From assembly GCF_009002475.1 (NCBI RefSeq), contig NZ_AP019860.1:3968001-4032000 (forward strand): a stretch of DNA of 64,000 nucleotides, in the 5' to 3' direction. Both the position numbers and the translations under genes were made by a program. The DNA comes from Candidatus Uabimicrobium amorphum (lineage in GTDB: Bacteria; Planctomycetota; Uabimicrobiia; Uabimicrobiales; Uabimicrobiaceae). Shown here in pieces: positions 53,103 to 62,600 of this stretch. How positions within the stretch are numbered: position 1 is the first letter of the stretch; each line of letters begins with the position of its first letter. The notes beneath the pieces are model-generated. The model did not search any database, was not told the origin of the DNA, and saw only the letters and a list, made by a program, of their open reading frames with translations.

Positions 53103-53786
53103 TCATGTTTCTTTCCTACAGAAACGCACTAGTTTACTTTCCACGTAAATAAAAAAATAGTGACTTAGAACAGTAACAAGGAGCGTAAGCACGAAAGCTC
53201 CAAAAGTATCTGACAAAAAGTGCCTCCCCAAAGAAACCGCAGCAAATACTTGCACCCCTCCCATCAGAATAGTCAAAAATAAACCACTGTATAATAAAAG
53301 GTAATTTTTATAACTGTAGCCAATCACGCACAGCACCACGAAGCAAAAACCCCTAACACAATGGCCAGAAGGAAAACTACTGCCGTCTATCTTTTCTTGA
53401 AAAATAGGCACAACATAAAAAGGACGAAAATCATATTCTCCGCCAAACTCTTTGACTGTTGCAGGCCTGGGTCGATCCCAAATTTCTTTCACCAAATATT
53501 TAGATAAATACGGAGCCAAAAGGACACAAGCAACAACGAGAATCATTGCACGTCGATATTTACTTATTTGTTTGAATATGTAACTCAAAACAAATAGGGC
53601 AATACTAGAAAACATTAGCACTTGTGCAGGATAGTGAAAATTGTTGCGGCAAAAAAGTGCAAATTCGTACCGAGCAAATCCATTCTCTGTGTAAAAAAAT
53701 TGCGCAACGGCCATGTCTATCGGTCCAGAAAAAAAACAATATACAAGTAATAGAACCGAGCTAACTCTAATCATCCAAATTCTCAT
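53103..53786 (-). CDS. PAP2-family membrane phosphatase
   Basis: 227 residues, five to six transmembrane helices. The three PAP2 signatures are complete: KEIWDRPRP (100-108), SSFPSGH (136-142) and SLGRHFLSD (185-193), with catalytic His142 and His189. These enzymes remove phosphate from lipid phosphates at the periplasmic face. The long loop with EFGGEYDFRPF between motifs 1 and 2 is typical of LpxE/PgpB-like members, so phosphatidylglycerol phosphate, undecaprenyl pyrophosphate or lipid A are candidate substrates. Single gene. Confidence 0.9.
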   Translation of the reverse strand: MRIWMIRVSSVLLLVYCFFSGPIDMAVAQFFYTENGFARYEFALFCRNNFHYPAQVLMFSSIALFVLSYIFKQISKYRRAMILVVACVLLAPYLSKYLVKEIWDRPRPATVKEFGGEYDFRPFYVVPIFQEKIDGSSFPSGHCVRGFCFVVLCVIGYSYKNYLLLYSGLFLTILMGGVQVFAAVSLGRHFLSDTFGAFVLTLLVTVLSHYFFIYVESKLVRFCRKET

Positions 53787-54027
53787 TTTTTCCCCTCATT
53801 AGGCTAGGTTTAGTGCTACGATATTGGTGTCCCATCGAATTATAGGTTTCAAACGAAGCTGAAAACCTTTATTCTCTTATCTCGAATGAGAGGCATAGCA
53901 CGTTTGTTTTGATCCTGTTTTTTACTTGCTTACAGCTTCTTTTAGTGGGTTTTATTCTGCTGTCATTTTCCACATGTATAGCATTTTTTCACCTAAATTT
54001 TTTGGATATCTACAAAATGAATGTAGA

Positions 54028-55407
54028 TCAATCTTTCTCTTGCATATATTGTGCAACAATGCCAGCGACAACACGATTTCCCTCTGGAGTCCAGTGTGTA
54101 TCATAGGTGAAGTATAACTTCTTCCCACGCGCAGTTTCTCGTTGTAATTCTTTAGAGAGATTAATAAAAGGTATAGAGCTTTTTTCACAAAATGCGCGTA
54201 ATTGATTCTCGGGTGTATTTAACAATTCTAACAAGTGCTCTTTAAAATAGGAAAAAGAAATGTCTTTTTCGTCAAATATGAAGTTATACAAATTTTCCAT
54301 ATTCATTGATTTTATAACAAGCGGCACCACAATACGCGGTTTTGAGGGAGCAAGCATAACGATCAGTTCGACATGATGTTCTTTGCACAGCGCATGTAAT
54401 TTCTGCAAATATTGATGTACGAAAAGCCACCCAGGTGACTGCGCAAAATCGGCTTTTTTTAAACACAAACGACTAATGTCTTTTTTACGAAAACAATAGT
54501 AGTGTTTTTTTTGTTGATAAGATACCTCAAGAGGTAACCATGAGATGGAGGGATATTGATTTTTTAAATTTTCGTCGGTAATTGCCAGATAGTGCGTCGC
54601 CATTTCTTTGGCGAAAGATTTTAAAGGCGATTTTTTTAACGACAACGTAAATGTAGAAGATCCTTTTTTTTTCCGACGTAGCGAGCGTTTGCGGAAATCA
54701 TTCCCCTCAAATATCGTACAAAGAAGATACTTTGGGCGTATAATAGGAATGTATTTTTTTGCCATGTAGTAATAATTTGCAGGGTGAGCACCACCCCTTG
54801 ACATATTGAAAATACGTAAGTGCGTTTTCTCTTGCAAAACATGTGTCCACACCTCTTTATCCGAAACATACGCGTTTTCGGTAAATGAATCTCCCACAGC
54901 AATCATGTCATAAGATGACTGTTCCTGAATATTGCGAAAACCATATTGATCCGTGGTGAAAGAAACCGATATAGAATGGTATTCTGTTTGTGCGTATTTG
55001 AGAGAAAAAATCCCCTTGGCGTCGGGAACGTCAATAAATCTATCATAAAATTTTTTATTCGGTAAATGGCGTACGAAACCGTCATCGATGATATAGTGTG
55101 GCTTTTTTGACAACGCCAAGAATACGTGCAGAAAAAAGAGAGACACCAGTAAACTCGATACTCCTACAGTGACTTGCAACAACTTTTTACCGGCGGGTTG
55201 TTTGCCAAAGACAACGTATGTGTATACCATCGCCAATACCAATAAAAAAATACACACTCCTAGTCGCTCAAAAGAAAAAAATCCGAGTAAAAGGGGGCGT
55301 CCTTTTTGCGCCAGACTAACAACATCGACAGGAATCGCAATATAGATAAGACAAACCAAGTACAACACAAAAGCCAAATTGCGTCCTATTTTTTTACAAT
55401 CAATCAT
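54028..55407 (-). CDS. Membrane-anchored SGNH-hydrolase-like protein
   Basis: 459 residues from the ATG with GGAG eight bases upstream. Three N-terminal transmembrane helices (about 10-28, 48-66 and 82-100), then a soluble domain with SGNH blocks: block I AVGDSFTENAYV, an Asn/Gly block FNMSRGGAHPANYYY, EGNDFRKR, and the C-terminal TYDTHWTPEGNRVVA with the Asp-xx-His pair. This set is typical of AlgX/DltD-like or SGNH O-acetyl transfer proteins and esterases acting on envelope polysaccharides. Substrate unknown. Confidence 0.82.
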   Translation of the reverse strand: MIDCKKIGRNLAFVLYLVCLIYIAIPVDVVSLAQKGRPLLLGFFSFERLGVCIFLLVLAMVYTYVVFGKQPAGKKLLQVTVGVSSLLVSLFFLHVFLALSKKPHYIIDDGFVRHLPNKKFYDRFIDVPDAKGIFSLKYAQTEYHSISVSFTTDQYGFRNIQEQSSYDMIAVGDSFTENAYVSDKEVWTHVLQEKTHLRIFNMSRGGAHPANYYYMAKKYIPIIRPKYLLCTIFEGNDFRKRSLRRKKKGSSTFTLSLKKSPLKSFAKEMATHYLAITDENLKNQYPSISWLPLEVSYQQKKHYYCFRKKDISRLCLKKADFAQSPGWLFVHQYLQKLHALCKEHHVELIVMLAPSKPRIVVPLVIKSMNMENLYNFIFDEKDISFSYFKEHLLELLNTPENQLRAFCEKSSIPFINLSKELQRETARGKKLYFTYDTHWTPEGNRVVAGIVAQYMQEKD

Positions 55408-55582
55408 GATGTAACTCCTATCATAAAATTTAGCATTCATATATTAGCCTATCATGAGAACTTTGGAAAGTGAGTTATTAATTCAACCTATGCCCAATTA
55501 AGTGAATATAAAAAAGTGCAAAGGCGGGGCTTGTTTTACAAGGTATGTTATGATAAATTTGGCTGTAGATGAATAGGTTATT

Positions 55583-56152
55583 ATGGAGCAGGCTATGGAG
55601 TACATCACGATTACAAAAGTCGCGAAAATGAAAAAAGTTTCTCGCGCTACTGTTTACCGATGGATTGAGATGGGAAAAATCGATTCTGAAAATTTTAAAG
55701 GCAAGGTAAAGGTAGTTTTCAACCACAAATTGGAGTCGATAGAAGAGGAGAATCTTCCGCATACGCTACGAATTTACCAACAACGTTTGCTATGTTTAGA
55801 AGAGTTGATCAATGAGCGTTTGCGTCACCTAGGATGCGTTGCACAAAAACAAAACAAATCGACATTAGAAAGCGCCATCCCACTACTTGACACATCAAAA
55901 ACCACTGTCAAAAGAAAGACCTCTCGAAAACACAACACCACTACCAAAAAACGTCCCAAGAAAATATCGGATAAAAAACGCGATGAGATTGTCAATTTAG
56001 TGAAGCAAGCTTTAAAACAAGGCATCATGAAAAAAAGCTTAGATCCCAAAGGTAGAGGCCAGGGGGTGGGACGCATGTTGAATAATCCACAAGGAACTAC
56101 AGCTAAGAAACTTTACGAACTCGAAAAAAACGCACTAGATTTTTTAAAGTAA
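55583..56152 (+). CDS. Helix-turn-helix DNA-binding protein
   Basis: 189 residues; an alternative ATG lies four codons in. Residues 8-45 are an excisionase/MerR-type HTH (ITKVAKMKKVSRATVYRWIEMGKID). A helix follows, then a basic Lys/Thr linker (about 112-130: KRKTSRKHNTTTKKRPKK), then a conserved-looking C-terminal helical domain (RDEIVNLVKQALKQGIMKKSLDPKGRGQGVGRMLNN). It is transcribed toward the retron RNA and shares the terminator with it. It may be unrelated to the retron or a regulator carried with it. Confidence 0.78.
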   Translation: MEQAMEYITITKVAKMKKVSRATVYRWIEMGKIDSENFKGKVKVVFNHKLESIEEENLPHTLRIYQQRLLCLEELINERLRHLGCVAQKQNKSTLESAIPLLDTSKTTVKRKTSRKHNTTTKKRPKKISDKKRDEIVNLVKQALKQGIMKKSLDPKGRGQGVGRMLNNPQGTTAKKLYELEKNALDFLK

Positions 56153-56170
56153 ATTCAACCTACCAACGAA

Positions 56171-56202
56171 AAAGGGCCATCTATAAATTTAGATGGCCCT
56201 TT
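56171..56202. terminator. Bidirectional terminator between HTH gene and retron RNA
   Basis: 12-bp perfect stem aaagggccatct/agatggcccttt with flanking A and T runs. On the plus strand it follows the HTH gene; on the minus strand it lies 10 bp beyond the a2 repeat and should end the retron transcript. Confidence 0.85.
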
Positions 56203-56211
56203 TCCTTTGCA

Positions 56212-56454
56212 AAAACTTATAAGTCTACTTTCATATCTAGGGACATGGAAGACTCTCTGAACTCGACTAGATATAGTGTCTAGTAAGCGCGCGGAACTAC
56301 GATTGGCGCGGTTGAATCAGACAGCCGCTTACTAGACACTATATCTAGTATCACGACGTTCTGAAACAGTCTTCCTTGTGCTGCAATGTGAAGAATTTTC
56401 TCGAACGGCGCTACGCCGCTCTTGGTAAACTACCGAGCTAAACTTTTAAGTTTT
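56212..56454 (-). ncRNA. Retron msr-msd RNA, located 3' of the reverse transcriptase
   Basis: Read on the minus strand in order: a1 (56454-56442), which pairs 12 of 13 bases with a2 (56224-56212); the branch motif TTAGC directly after a1, with the candidate branching G at 56438; an msr hairpin 56438-56418 (gctc, ggta-gtt-tacc, gagc); a second hairpin cggcg-tag-cgccg (56418-56406); then the msd: ggaagact/agtcttcc (56375-56368 with 56254-56247), an internal loop with gaac/gttc, and a perfect 23-bp stem (56348-56326 with 56289-56267) closing a 36-base loop. This is the order found in retron RNAs. It starts 90 bases after the reverse transcriptase stop. Confidence 0.82.
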
Positions 56455-56544
56455 ATTATTGCTTTATTTACTGCCCTAATTATACCGCATATTTTTCGTA
56501 AGTCAATGTCTTTTTCATTTTTTTTTACAAAAACTTTATTTTTA

Positions 56545-57834
56545 TTACTGCAACTTTATATTGCCGATTTTTTCGAGCAATTTTTTTCCTTTGTCGGGCT
56601 GGCTCATATAGATAAAAGCAACATATCCTAAGATCTGCTCTATAGTTTCGCCTTCTCTTAAACCTTTGCCTTGTTGTAAATTGTGAATGGCAGATCGTAT
56701 TTCACGTTGTTTTTTACGTGGTACGCGTGGCATTTCTTTTCCGTTCACCACTAGACCAGTCACACATTGTCGTCCACCTTTACGCGCTACCCAGGTTTTT
56801 TTTCTGTTAATCTCAAACCCTTCATCACTCACGATATTGGGCACTGATTTCAGCAATGCGCCTAACTGAGAGTTCCCTTTTTTATATTTCTCTGGTAAGC
56901 TAAAGGTTAAGTCATCCGCGTAGCGAGTGTAACGCCAACCCAATTTTTTTGCCAACCCACTTAAACGGCGATCCAGTTTCAGGCTCGCAACATTACTCAG
57001 TGCCGGGCTTGTGGGAGCTCCTTGAGGTAAACAACGCGGTCCAAGAGACAGATAATGCAGTTCTCCCTCATGCTGAATCACCTCACGTGGCGCTTCGGTA
57101 CAAATAAGAGCCAACAGTGTGGCGATTTGTTCGCGGTAACCTGCATGGCGAAAAATTCCTTTTACCCTAGGAAAAGTCAATGTGGGAAAAAAGTCCTTTA
57201 AGTCCATGCGCACCACAATATGCGAATTATTGTGTACAGCGGCATTCGATAAAATAGAGCGACCTGCGACAAATCCATGACTCGCACCATGAATCGGCAA
57301 CTTTTCGGCAATTTCTCTTAAAATCCAACGTTGCAGCTCTTTTAGCTTTGGCAAAGGAGCCCAAATATTACGTTCTCCACCACTACGCTTGGGAATGGTA
57401 AACCTCCGATAATGTATTTTTTTTGCATCATCGCGATGATAGGTAAACCAACGCAATTCCTCAATGGTAATGCCCATCGTTTTCGCAAGCTCTTTAGGAC
57501 TATCTAAAGGTGGTAGTTCATTGGCACTTGTTTGCTCCTCGGCGCGCAAATGGTCCCACTGATCGAAATTGGCACCATCATTCCAGAAAATTCCTTCGCC
57601 CACATGGACGATATGGCTGGCCTTGTAAGCCAACCATGTTTTTTTCTTTAGTTCTTTTTTGGCTTTTGCTTCTTGCTTGAGTTGCTTTTTGTAGCGGTCT
57701 AATTCTTTTTTGCTCATATCATCTGTGTCACGACGCTCAACCAAGTAGCCATTTTTTACGAGTTGTTGTTCTATGTAGTTATCGATATTTCCTGCCGCTT
57801 CGATTTCCTGCCATAGTTTAAGAAGATCCGTCAT
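56545..57834 (-). CDS. Retron-type reverse transcriptase
   Basis: 429 residues. N-terminal 1-110 is a charged extension; the RT domain starts near HYRRFTIPKRSGGERNIWAP (141-160). Retron-specific region X NAAVH (197-201), palm motif DLKDFFP (211-217), QGAPTSP (271-277), catalytic YADD (305-308), then region Y VTG (358-360) and a thumb. All catalytic Asp residues are intact (211, 307, 308). It uses the adjacent msr-msd RNA as primer and template to make branched msDNA (family knowledge). It starts three bases after the SWIM gene stop, the last protein gene of the operon. Confidence 0.93.
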   Translation of the reverse strand: MTDLLKLWQEIEAAGNIDNYIEQQLVKNGYLVERRDTDDMSKKELDRYKKQLKQEAKAKKELKKKTWLAYKASHIVHVGEGIFWNDGANFDQWDHLRAEEQTSANELPPLDSPKELAKTMGITIEELRWFTYHRDDAKKIHYRRFTIPKRSGGERNIWAPLPKLKELQRWILREIAEKLPIHGASHGFVAGRSILSNAAVHNNSHIVVRMDLKDFFPTLTFPRVKGIFRHAGYREQIATLLALICTEAPREVIQHEGELHYLSLGPRCLPQGAPTSPALSNVASLKLDRRLSGLAKKLGWRYTRYADDLTFSLPEKYKKGNSQLGALLKSVPNIVSDEGFEINRKKTWVARKGGRQCVTGLVVNGKEMPRVPRKKQREIRSAIHNLQQGKGLREGETIEQILGYVAFIYMSQPDKGKKLLEKIGNIKLQ

Positions 57835-57837
57835 TTT

Positions 57838-59667
57838 TTACCTCGTCGTATCCAAATAGTTTTTCGATTCTAGTATTTTGATTTGTTGTCTGTAGACTTC
57901 TCTTGCCTCTTCTACAGAATTGAAAACCTGGTTTTGCAAACGTAACTTACCGCCATCCAATCCCCAACGCTTACGTACATGCTTACGATCCAGCGAAAGT
58001 TGAAAAACTTGTTGTTGATCGTTAATGCGCTTTGAAAATACGCGCGTCTCTACGGTTATTTTATCTTGGTTTTTCTGGCGATTATCTTCTTCGATTAGGT
58101 ACTGCATATAAGTAGCGACAAGGTGGCTACAAGGTCCTTTCTTCAATTTGTTCTTACGGTAAAAAGAACAAGTACATTCCGCTTTTACGGCACGACCGCT
58201 CACATCTAAAAACAACACCGGACGATACTCGCGCTTTTCATGTGCCACTTTGACCATACCAACAACTTCCACACCTTTGCCAAAAATATGATTTTCTTTT
58301 TCAATGGTAACGAGTTGTTGTTTGACAAAGTCATGCGCAACTTTTTCGTTGTCATTGCGATACTCTAACTGACTTAGTTCTAGATCTTCTTCTGTCAGAG
58401 GTCGCAAACGATATTTGTATAAGTCATACATTGCCTTGCCTTGTTGACATAAAACTTGCAGCGCTTTCAAAGTATCTTTCTGCGACAATTTGGTTTTTTT
58501 GGCAATGTCAGCGGCACTTGCCACAATATTTTTTTGTAAAAAGTCAGTGACTTTTTTTAACGACTTTACATCCTGGTTTTGACGCGGTAGTAGAGCATCG
58601 AAATGCACGGACTTTGTCCAATCACTTGCCGTAAAACCACTAAGTCCTAGGGTAAAACGCATGGATTCTGATTGCAATTCCATAAAACACGGTAAACCAC
58701 TGCCTATTAAATGTAGATGAATAGAAGAGGCCAACGGCAGAATGCGTTGCAACATCTTTAAACGTCTTCGTCCCCAAAGTTTGACAACTTGCGCCACCTT
58801 ACCTTCGTAAGTTTGTCGTAAATGGATCACCTTTTGCCAAGGTTCCATGACCAAACGAATATTTTCTCCAGGGACCAATTCAATACGAATGGCACGTCCA
58901 CCTTTCTTCTGATCTTTATTAAAACGTAATTGACGTAAAACATTATACAGATCAATCGCATCCATGGTCACTTTTTCTTTGACAAGTGTTGCTGCAGATT
59001 GCACCTGTAAGAATCCACGAATCCACGACAAAGGAACTTGTATTTTCTTTTCAATAACCGTTTGATCTTTCTTCGCTTCTACTTTTACTTCCTGCGCGCC
59101 TAACGAAATTTTGGCCTCATTATAACTACGCATCTTTTGAATGGCCTCATATAGATTTTCGGAAAAATCGATATTGGTTGTTCCGTATTTAGGCTTACCT
59201 TTACTTTCGAACAACGACCAATCCAACAGTAAATTTCCATAACTACCTTCATCTTTACTAAAAACTTCAAATAGCAATCCATCAGGATGTACGGAAATAA
59301 TGGGATCTAATATCAAAAAAGCCAAAGGATCATTACGCAATAACCAATCAAAATATGCTTGTTGCGCTTGCCACATTGTGGCATTGCTATTTTGGCTACG
59401 CATGCGCTGGTAAGCTAAATAGCTAGAGCGATCCTTGGGGACATAGCGAAAATCACTACTCACAACTTGGTACAACGCACTCAGAGCTTCGCGCACCAAC
59501 AGAGTTTCTTTGATTTTTCCCTCAAAGCTCAAAGGAGTTCTCTTTATGTTACAAGCCAATTGCAAATCTTGAGACTGCTGATCGCGGACGACATCACTAG
59601 TTTGGTAGTAACTCATGTTCACCTGTAAACGATCAGATTTACTAGAATTGTTTTTTTCTTCTTGCAT
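57838..59667 (-). CDS. Winged-helix, SWIM zinc-finger and WGR-like retron accessory protein
   Basis: 609 residues. The first 360 residues form an unassigned alpha/beta region. Residues about 368-425 are a winged helix (LKKVTDFLQKNIVASAADIAKKTKLSQKDTLKALQVLCQQG). A SWIM zinc finger follows: CTCSFYRKNKLKKGPCSH (Cys498, Cys500, Cys513, His515). The end (about 545-605: KHVRKRWGLDGGKLRLQNQVF, NSVEEAREVYRQQIK) reads as a WGR domain, a nucleic-acid-binding module known from PARPs. It lies between the HEAT gene (12 bp) and the RT gene. Likely binds DNA or msDNA in defence; this is inference. Confidence 0.85.
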   Translation of the reverse strand: MQEEKNNSSKSDRLQVNMSYYQTSDVVRDQQSQDLQLACNIKRTPLSFEGKIKETLLVREALSALYQVVSSDFRYVPKDRSSYLAYQRMRSQNSNATMWQAQQAYFDWLLRNDPLAFLILDPIISVHPDGLLFEVFSKDEGSYGNLLLDWSLFESKGKPKYGTTNIDFSENLYEAIQKMRSYNEAKISLGAQEVKVEAKKDQTVIEKKIQVPLSWIRGFLQVQSAATLVKEKVTMDAIDLYNVLRQLRFNKDQKKGGRAIRIELVPGENIRLVMEPWQKVIHLRQTYEGKVAQVVKLWGRRRLKMLQRILPLASSIHLHLIGSGLPCFMELQSESMRFTLGLSGFTASDWTKSVHFDALLPRQNQDVKSLKKVTDFLQKNIVASAADIAKKTKLSQKDTLKALQVLCQQGKAMYDLYKYRLRPLTEEDLELSQLEYRNDNEKVAHDFVKQQLVTIEKENHIFGKGVEVVGMVKVAHEKREYRPVLFLDVSGRAVKAECTCSFYRKNKLKKGPCSHLVATYMQYLIEEDNRQKNQDKITVETRVFSKRINDQQQVFQLSLDRKHVRKRWGLDGGKLRLQNQVFNSVEEAREVYRQQIKILESKNYLDTTR

Positions 59668-59679
59668 GAAATTAACCCT

Positions 59680-62600
59680 TTACGATGCCTTTTGGCGACG
59701 TTTTGCTCTTCTTAGAGCGCGCCACGCAGCTTTACAAATGTCTTTGTCTTGCTTTTTCACTTTTGCTATTTTCTCCAATGCTTTTTGTGCTTTGTCATCA
59801 GCGATAATAGCTAACCCTTCGATGGCTCCTAAGCGTGCTTGGTCGGAGTTTTCTACATTTTTTGCCACATCGAGAAGTATACTAACCTCTTTGTGCTCAA
59901 CAAACAAAGGCAACAAGATTCCCTGGTAGTGCGATTGGCAAACAAAATCTGTCAATTGCAGTGCTTTTTTGCCGCTGCTTTGTAATATGTGTTGCGCTGC
60001 ATTGCGATGATCGATAAGCTCTGTTGCCACTGCCATATCTACTTTTTGCTGACTTGCAAGCGTAAATGAAGCAAAGTTGCGTACAAAACTCATGTTTTCC
60101 TGCGCAGTATTTTTTAGCGTCGTCGCAACAAGCTCATCGCTAGAAAAATTTTCTAAAGCACATAGACAAATACAGTGGATATGAAACAAAAGCTCATCTT
60201 TGGTTTGTAAAATAGCACAAATGACTTCCTTAGCGGCTTTTATACGCCCACAAGCCCACACAAGATAACCACAAGCTTGTAATTTGTCTTGCATGTGCAA
60301 AATCTTGCTATTATTTTTGCGTTTATTTTCCAGATCTATGGCAAGTTTATCCCAAAGCTTCGTCAATGCCTCTGCAACAACTTTGTATTGTGCTTTGGTC
60401 AGTTTTGTTCGGGCGACAATTTGCGCTGCTAAAGTGGTGGTTTTATAATCATGACCTTTCAGTGCGCCCAACGCCTCTTTGGCGACAAGATCCTCTTTTT
60501 CTAAAACTCGAGTAACTAATGCGCTCGCAATTTTCGCCTCTTTGATCTTGGGCACCACGGTAAAAATATCTGCAAGAGAAGATTGCGCGACAAATTTATC
60601 CAATTGCGAATCTTCCAGCATATTCATGCTGCATTGCAATAGGGTTTCCTCAAGAACTAAACTATCGACATCACTAATCTTACGTAACGAATCACGTGCT
60701 TGTTGCAATACATCATAATCATCATCATTACAAATGATTTTTTGCAATACATCGACATTGGCTTCGTCATCGCGGAATTGCAATAGCTCGGCTACTTTAA
60801 GGCGTATTTCCCAATCTTCATGGTTGTAACGACTGCGAATCAAATTCCAACTGTCATGATCGTCAAACCATCGCAGACCGTGAAGAGCCTTGTTTACCAA
60901 AGAAATATTTGTACTTTTCTGAACAATACCTTGCAACTTTTCAAAAATGACTTTGGCTTTTTTCGATTTGCGCAAATGTCCCAAAGCTTCAATTGCTTCC
61001 TCGTACAGAGCGTGTTCTTCATTCGAGGCAATATCGTATAGCGTATCAAAGGCATTGTCATTTGCTAACACCCCAATGGCCGTGACTGCACGGCGTCGGT
61101 AATTCAAATCTGGCAGCGTTTCAAGACAAACCTTTAGTACATTGAGTCCTGAATCATCGCCGTTTAGTGCCAGTCCTTCTGCGGCGAGAAAACGATCCAC
61201 AATGTCTTGACTTTGTAAACACTTTTGCAAAACAGATGTTTCGGAATCGCGTTTACGTAAGCGCCACCCCAAACATTCGATCACCATATAACGCACGCGT
61301 ACATCGGTAACAGTACACCAATCTTCAAGAACACCGTCAATGGTTTTGTCTTTAATCCAGTACAACGACCTTTGATGATAACGAATACTATCATATCGAC
61401 CAAGGTGATACCACTTCTCCAACAGCTTTTGAAATATGGACAAATGGCGTGGATGTTGCTTCTCCAGCCAATCACCATCGTGTTCAATTTCGCGTATTTT
61501 TTGATCAAAGCCACTAATCGAGAGCCACGCACCACTTCCCGCAACAAATGTTTTTTTGTCTTCGACAAACTTGTGTAGAACGTCTATGTCTTCCGGATTA
61601 CGCAGGGAACCGATCACCATCAATATTTCTTTCACCAACGCTGTTTCTGCGGGGTCGTTTTCCATGCGCTCAATAAATGCCGCTGTTGTTTGTGGATGCT
61701 CCAGTTCTCTCAAAGCTTTGATCGCCCGTTGTTGTATATAGCGATCACTACTCGCCAGTAACTCCTTCAGAGTGGCAAAAGCCTCTGAATCTTTTTTCCT
61801 CGCCAGAGCAAAGGCGGTCGCGTGTCGTATTTCTTTAAAAGGTGACGTTAATGCTTCATGCAAAACCTTGTGAGATTTCTTATCTTCATCGTAAAGTTCC
61901 ACTAATTTGTTGACAGCCATATTGCGCAGAGAAGAAGATTTTGCCGTTAGTGCTGCCTTCCACGTCTTCACTCCACCCTGCTTATCCACTAGAATATTGG
62001 AAACTTCGATCTCTAAACCATTACTAAAACTCTTTTGAATATCACCAAGCACTTTACAAACATCACCCTTTTTCTGTTTGCTTATCAGTAGTTCTAGTGC
62101 CAACTTGCATATATCGATGTGTCCAGTAACAAATACTTCGGTTGTCAAATCTTCGGTAGATACTTCGAGACGTTGTAAACCTTCGAAGGCTTCTTTGCGC
62201 ACTAAATCGCTACAATCGTTGAGTGTTAAAAACATCACCGATTGAACAGACTGACGCAGGGAGTCATCCTTCTCCGCTATTTGGCACAACTTAGACAATG
62301 CCACCTGGCGATAATGCGCGAACCTTGTTTGGTTGCGATGTATACGCGAAAGCCCTACATATGCCCCAAAAATAATATGTTGCGCTTGTTGCGCATCGAG
62401 TTCGTAGTCACAAGTATCCAAATCTTTTAGTTTCTTCACTCGATCGGCAAAGCGTTTTTCAAATAAGGACCAATTCTGCTCAAACTGCGTTCTCTTCTCA
62501 TCATCAAGACGCGCAAGTAGATGTTTCATTACCCATACAGTTAAATGCGGATCATTGCTCACGAGAACTTTGGCGATTGTCTGCAACTGTTGTTCTTTCA

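Noticed and set aside
56212..56454. Reading the inverted-repeat region as insertion-sequence ends or an integration site
   Set aside because: No transposase or target duplication; the ordered a1, branch motif, msr, msd and a2 parts fit a retron RNA far better.
56545..57834. Reverse transcriptase as group II intron or diversity-generating element
   Set aside because: No maturase/endonuclease domain and no variable/template repeat pair; NAxxH and VTG regions are retron features.
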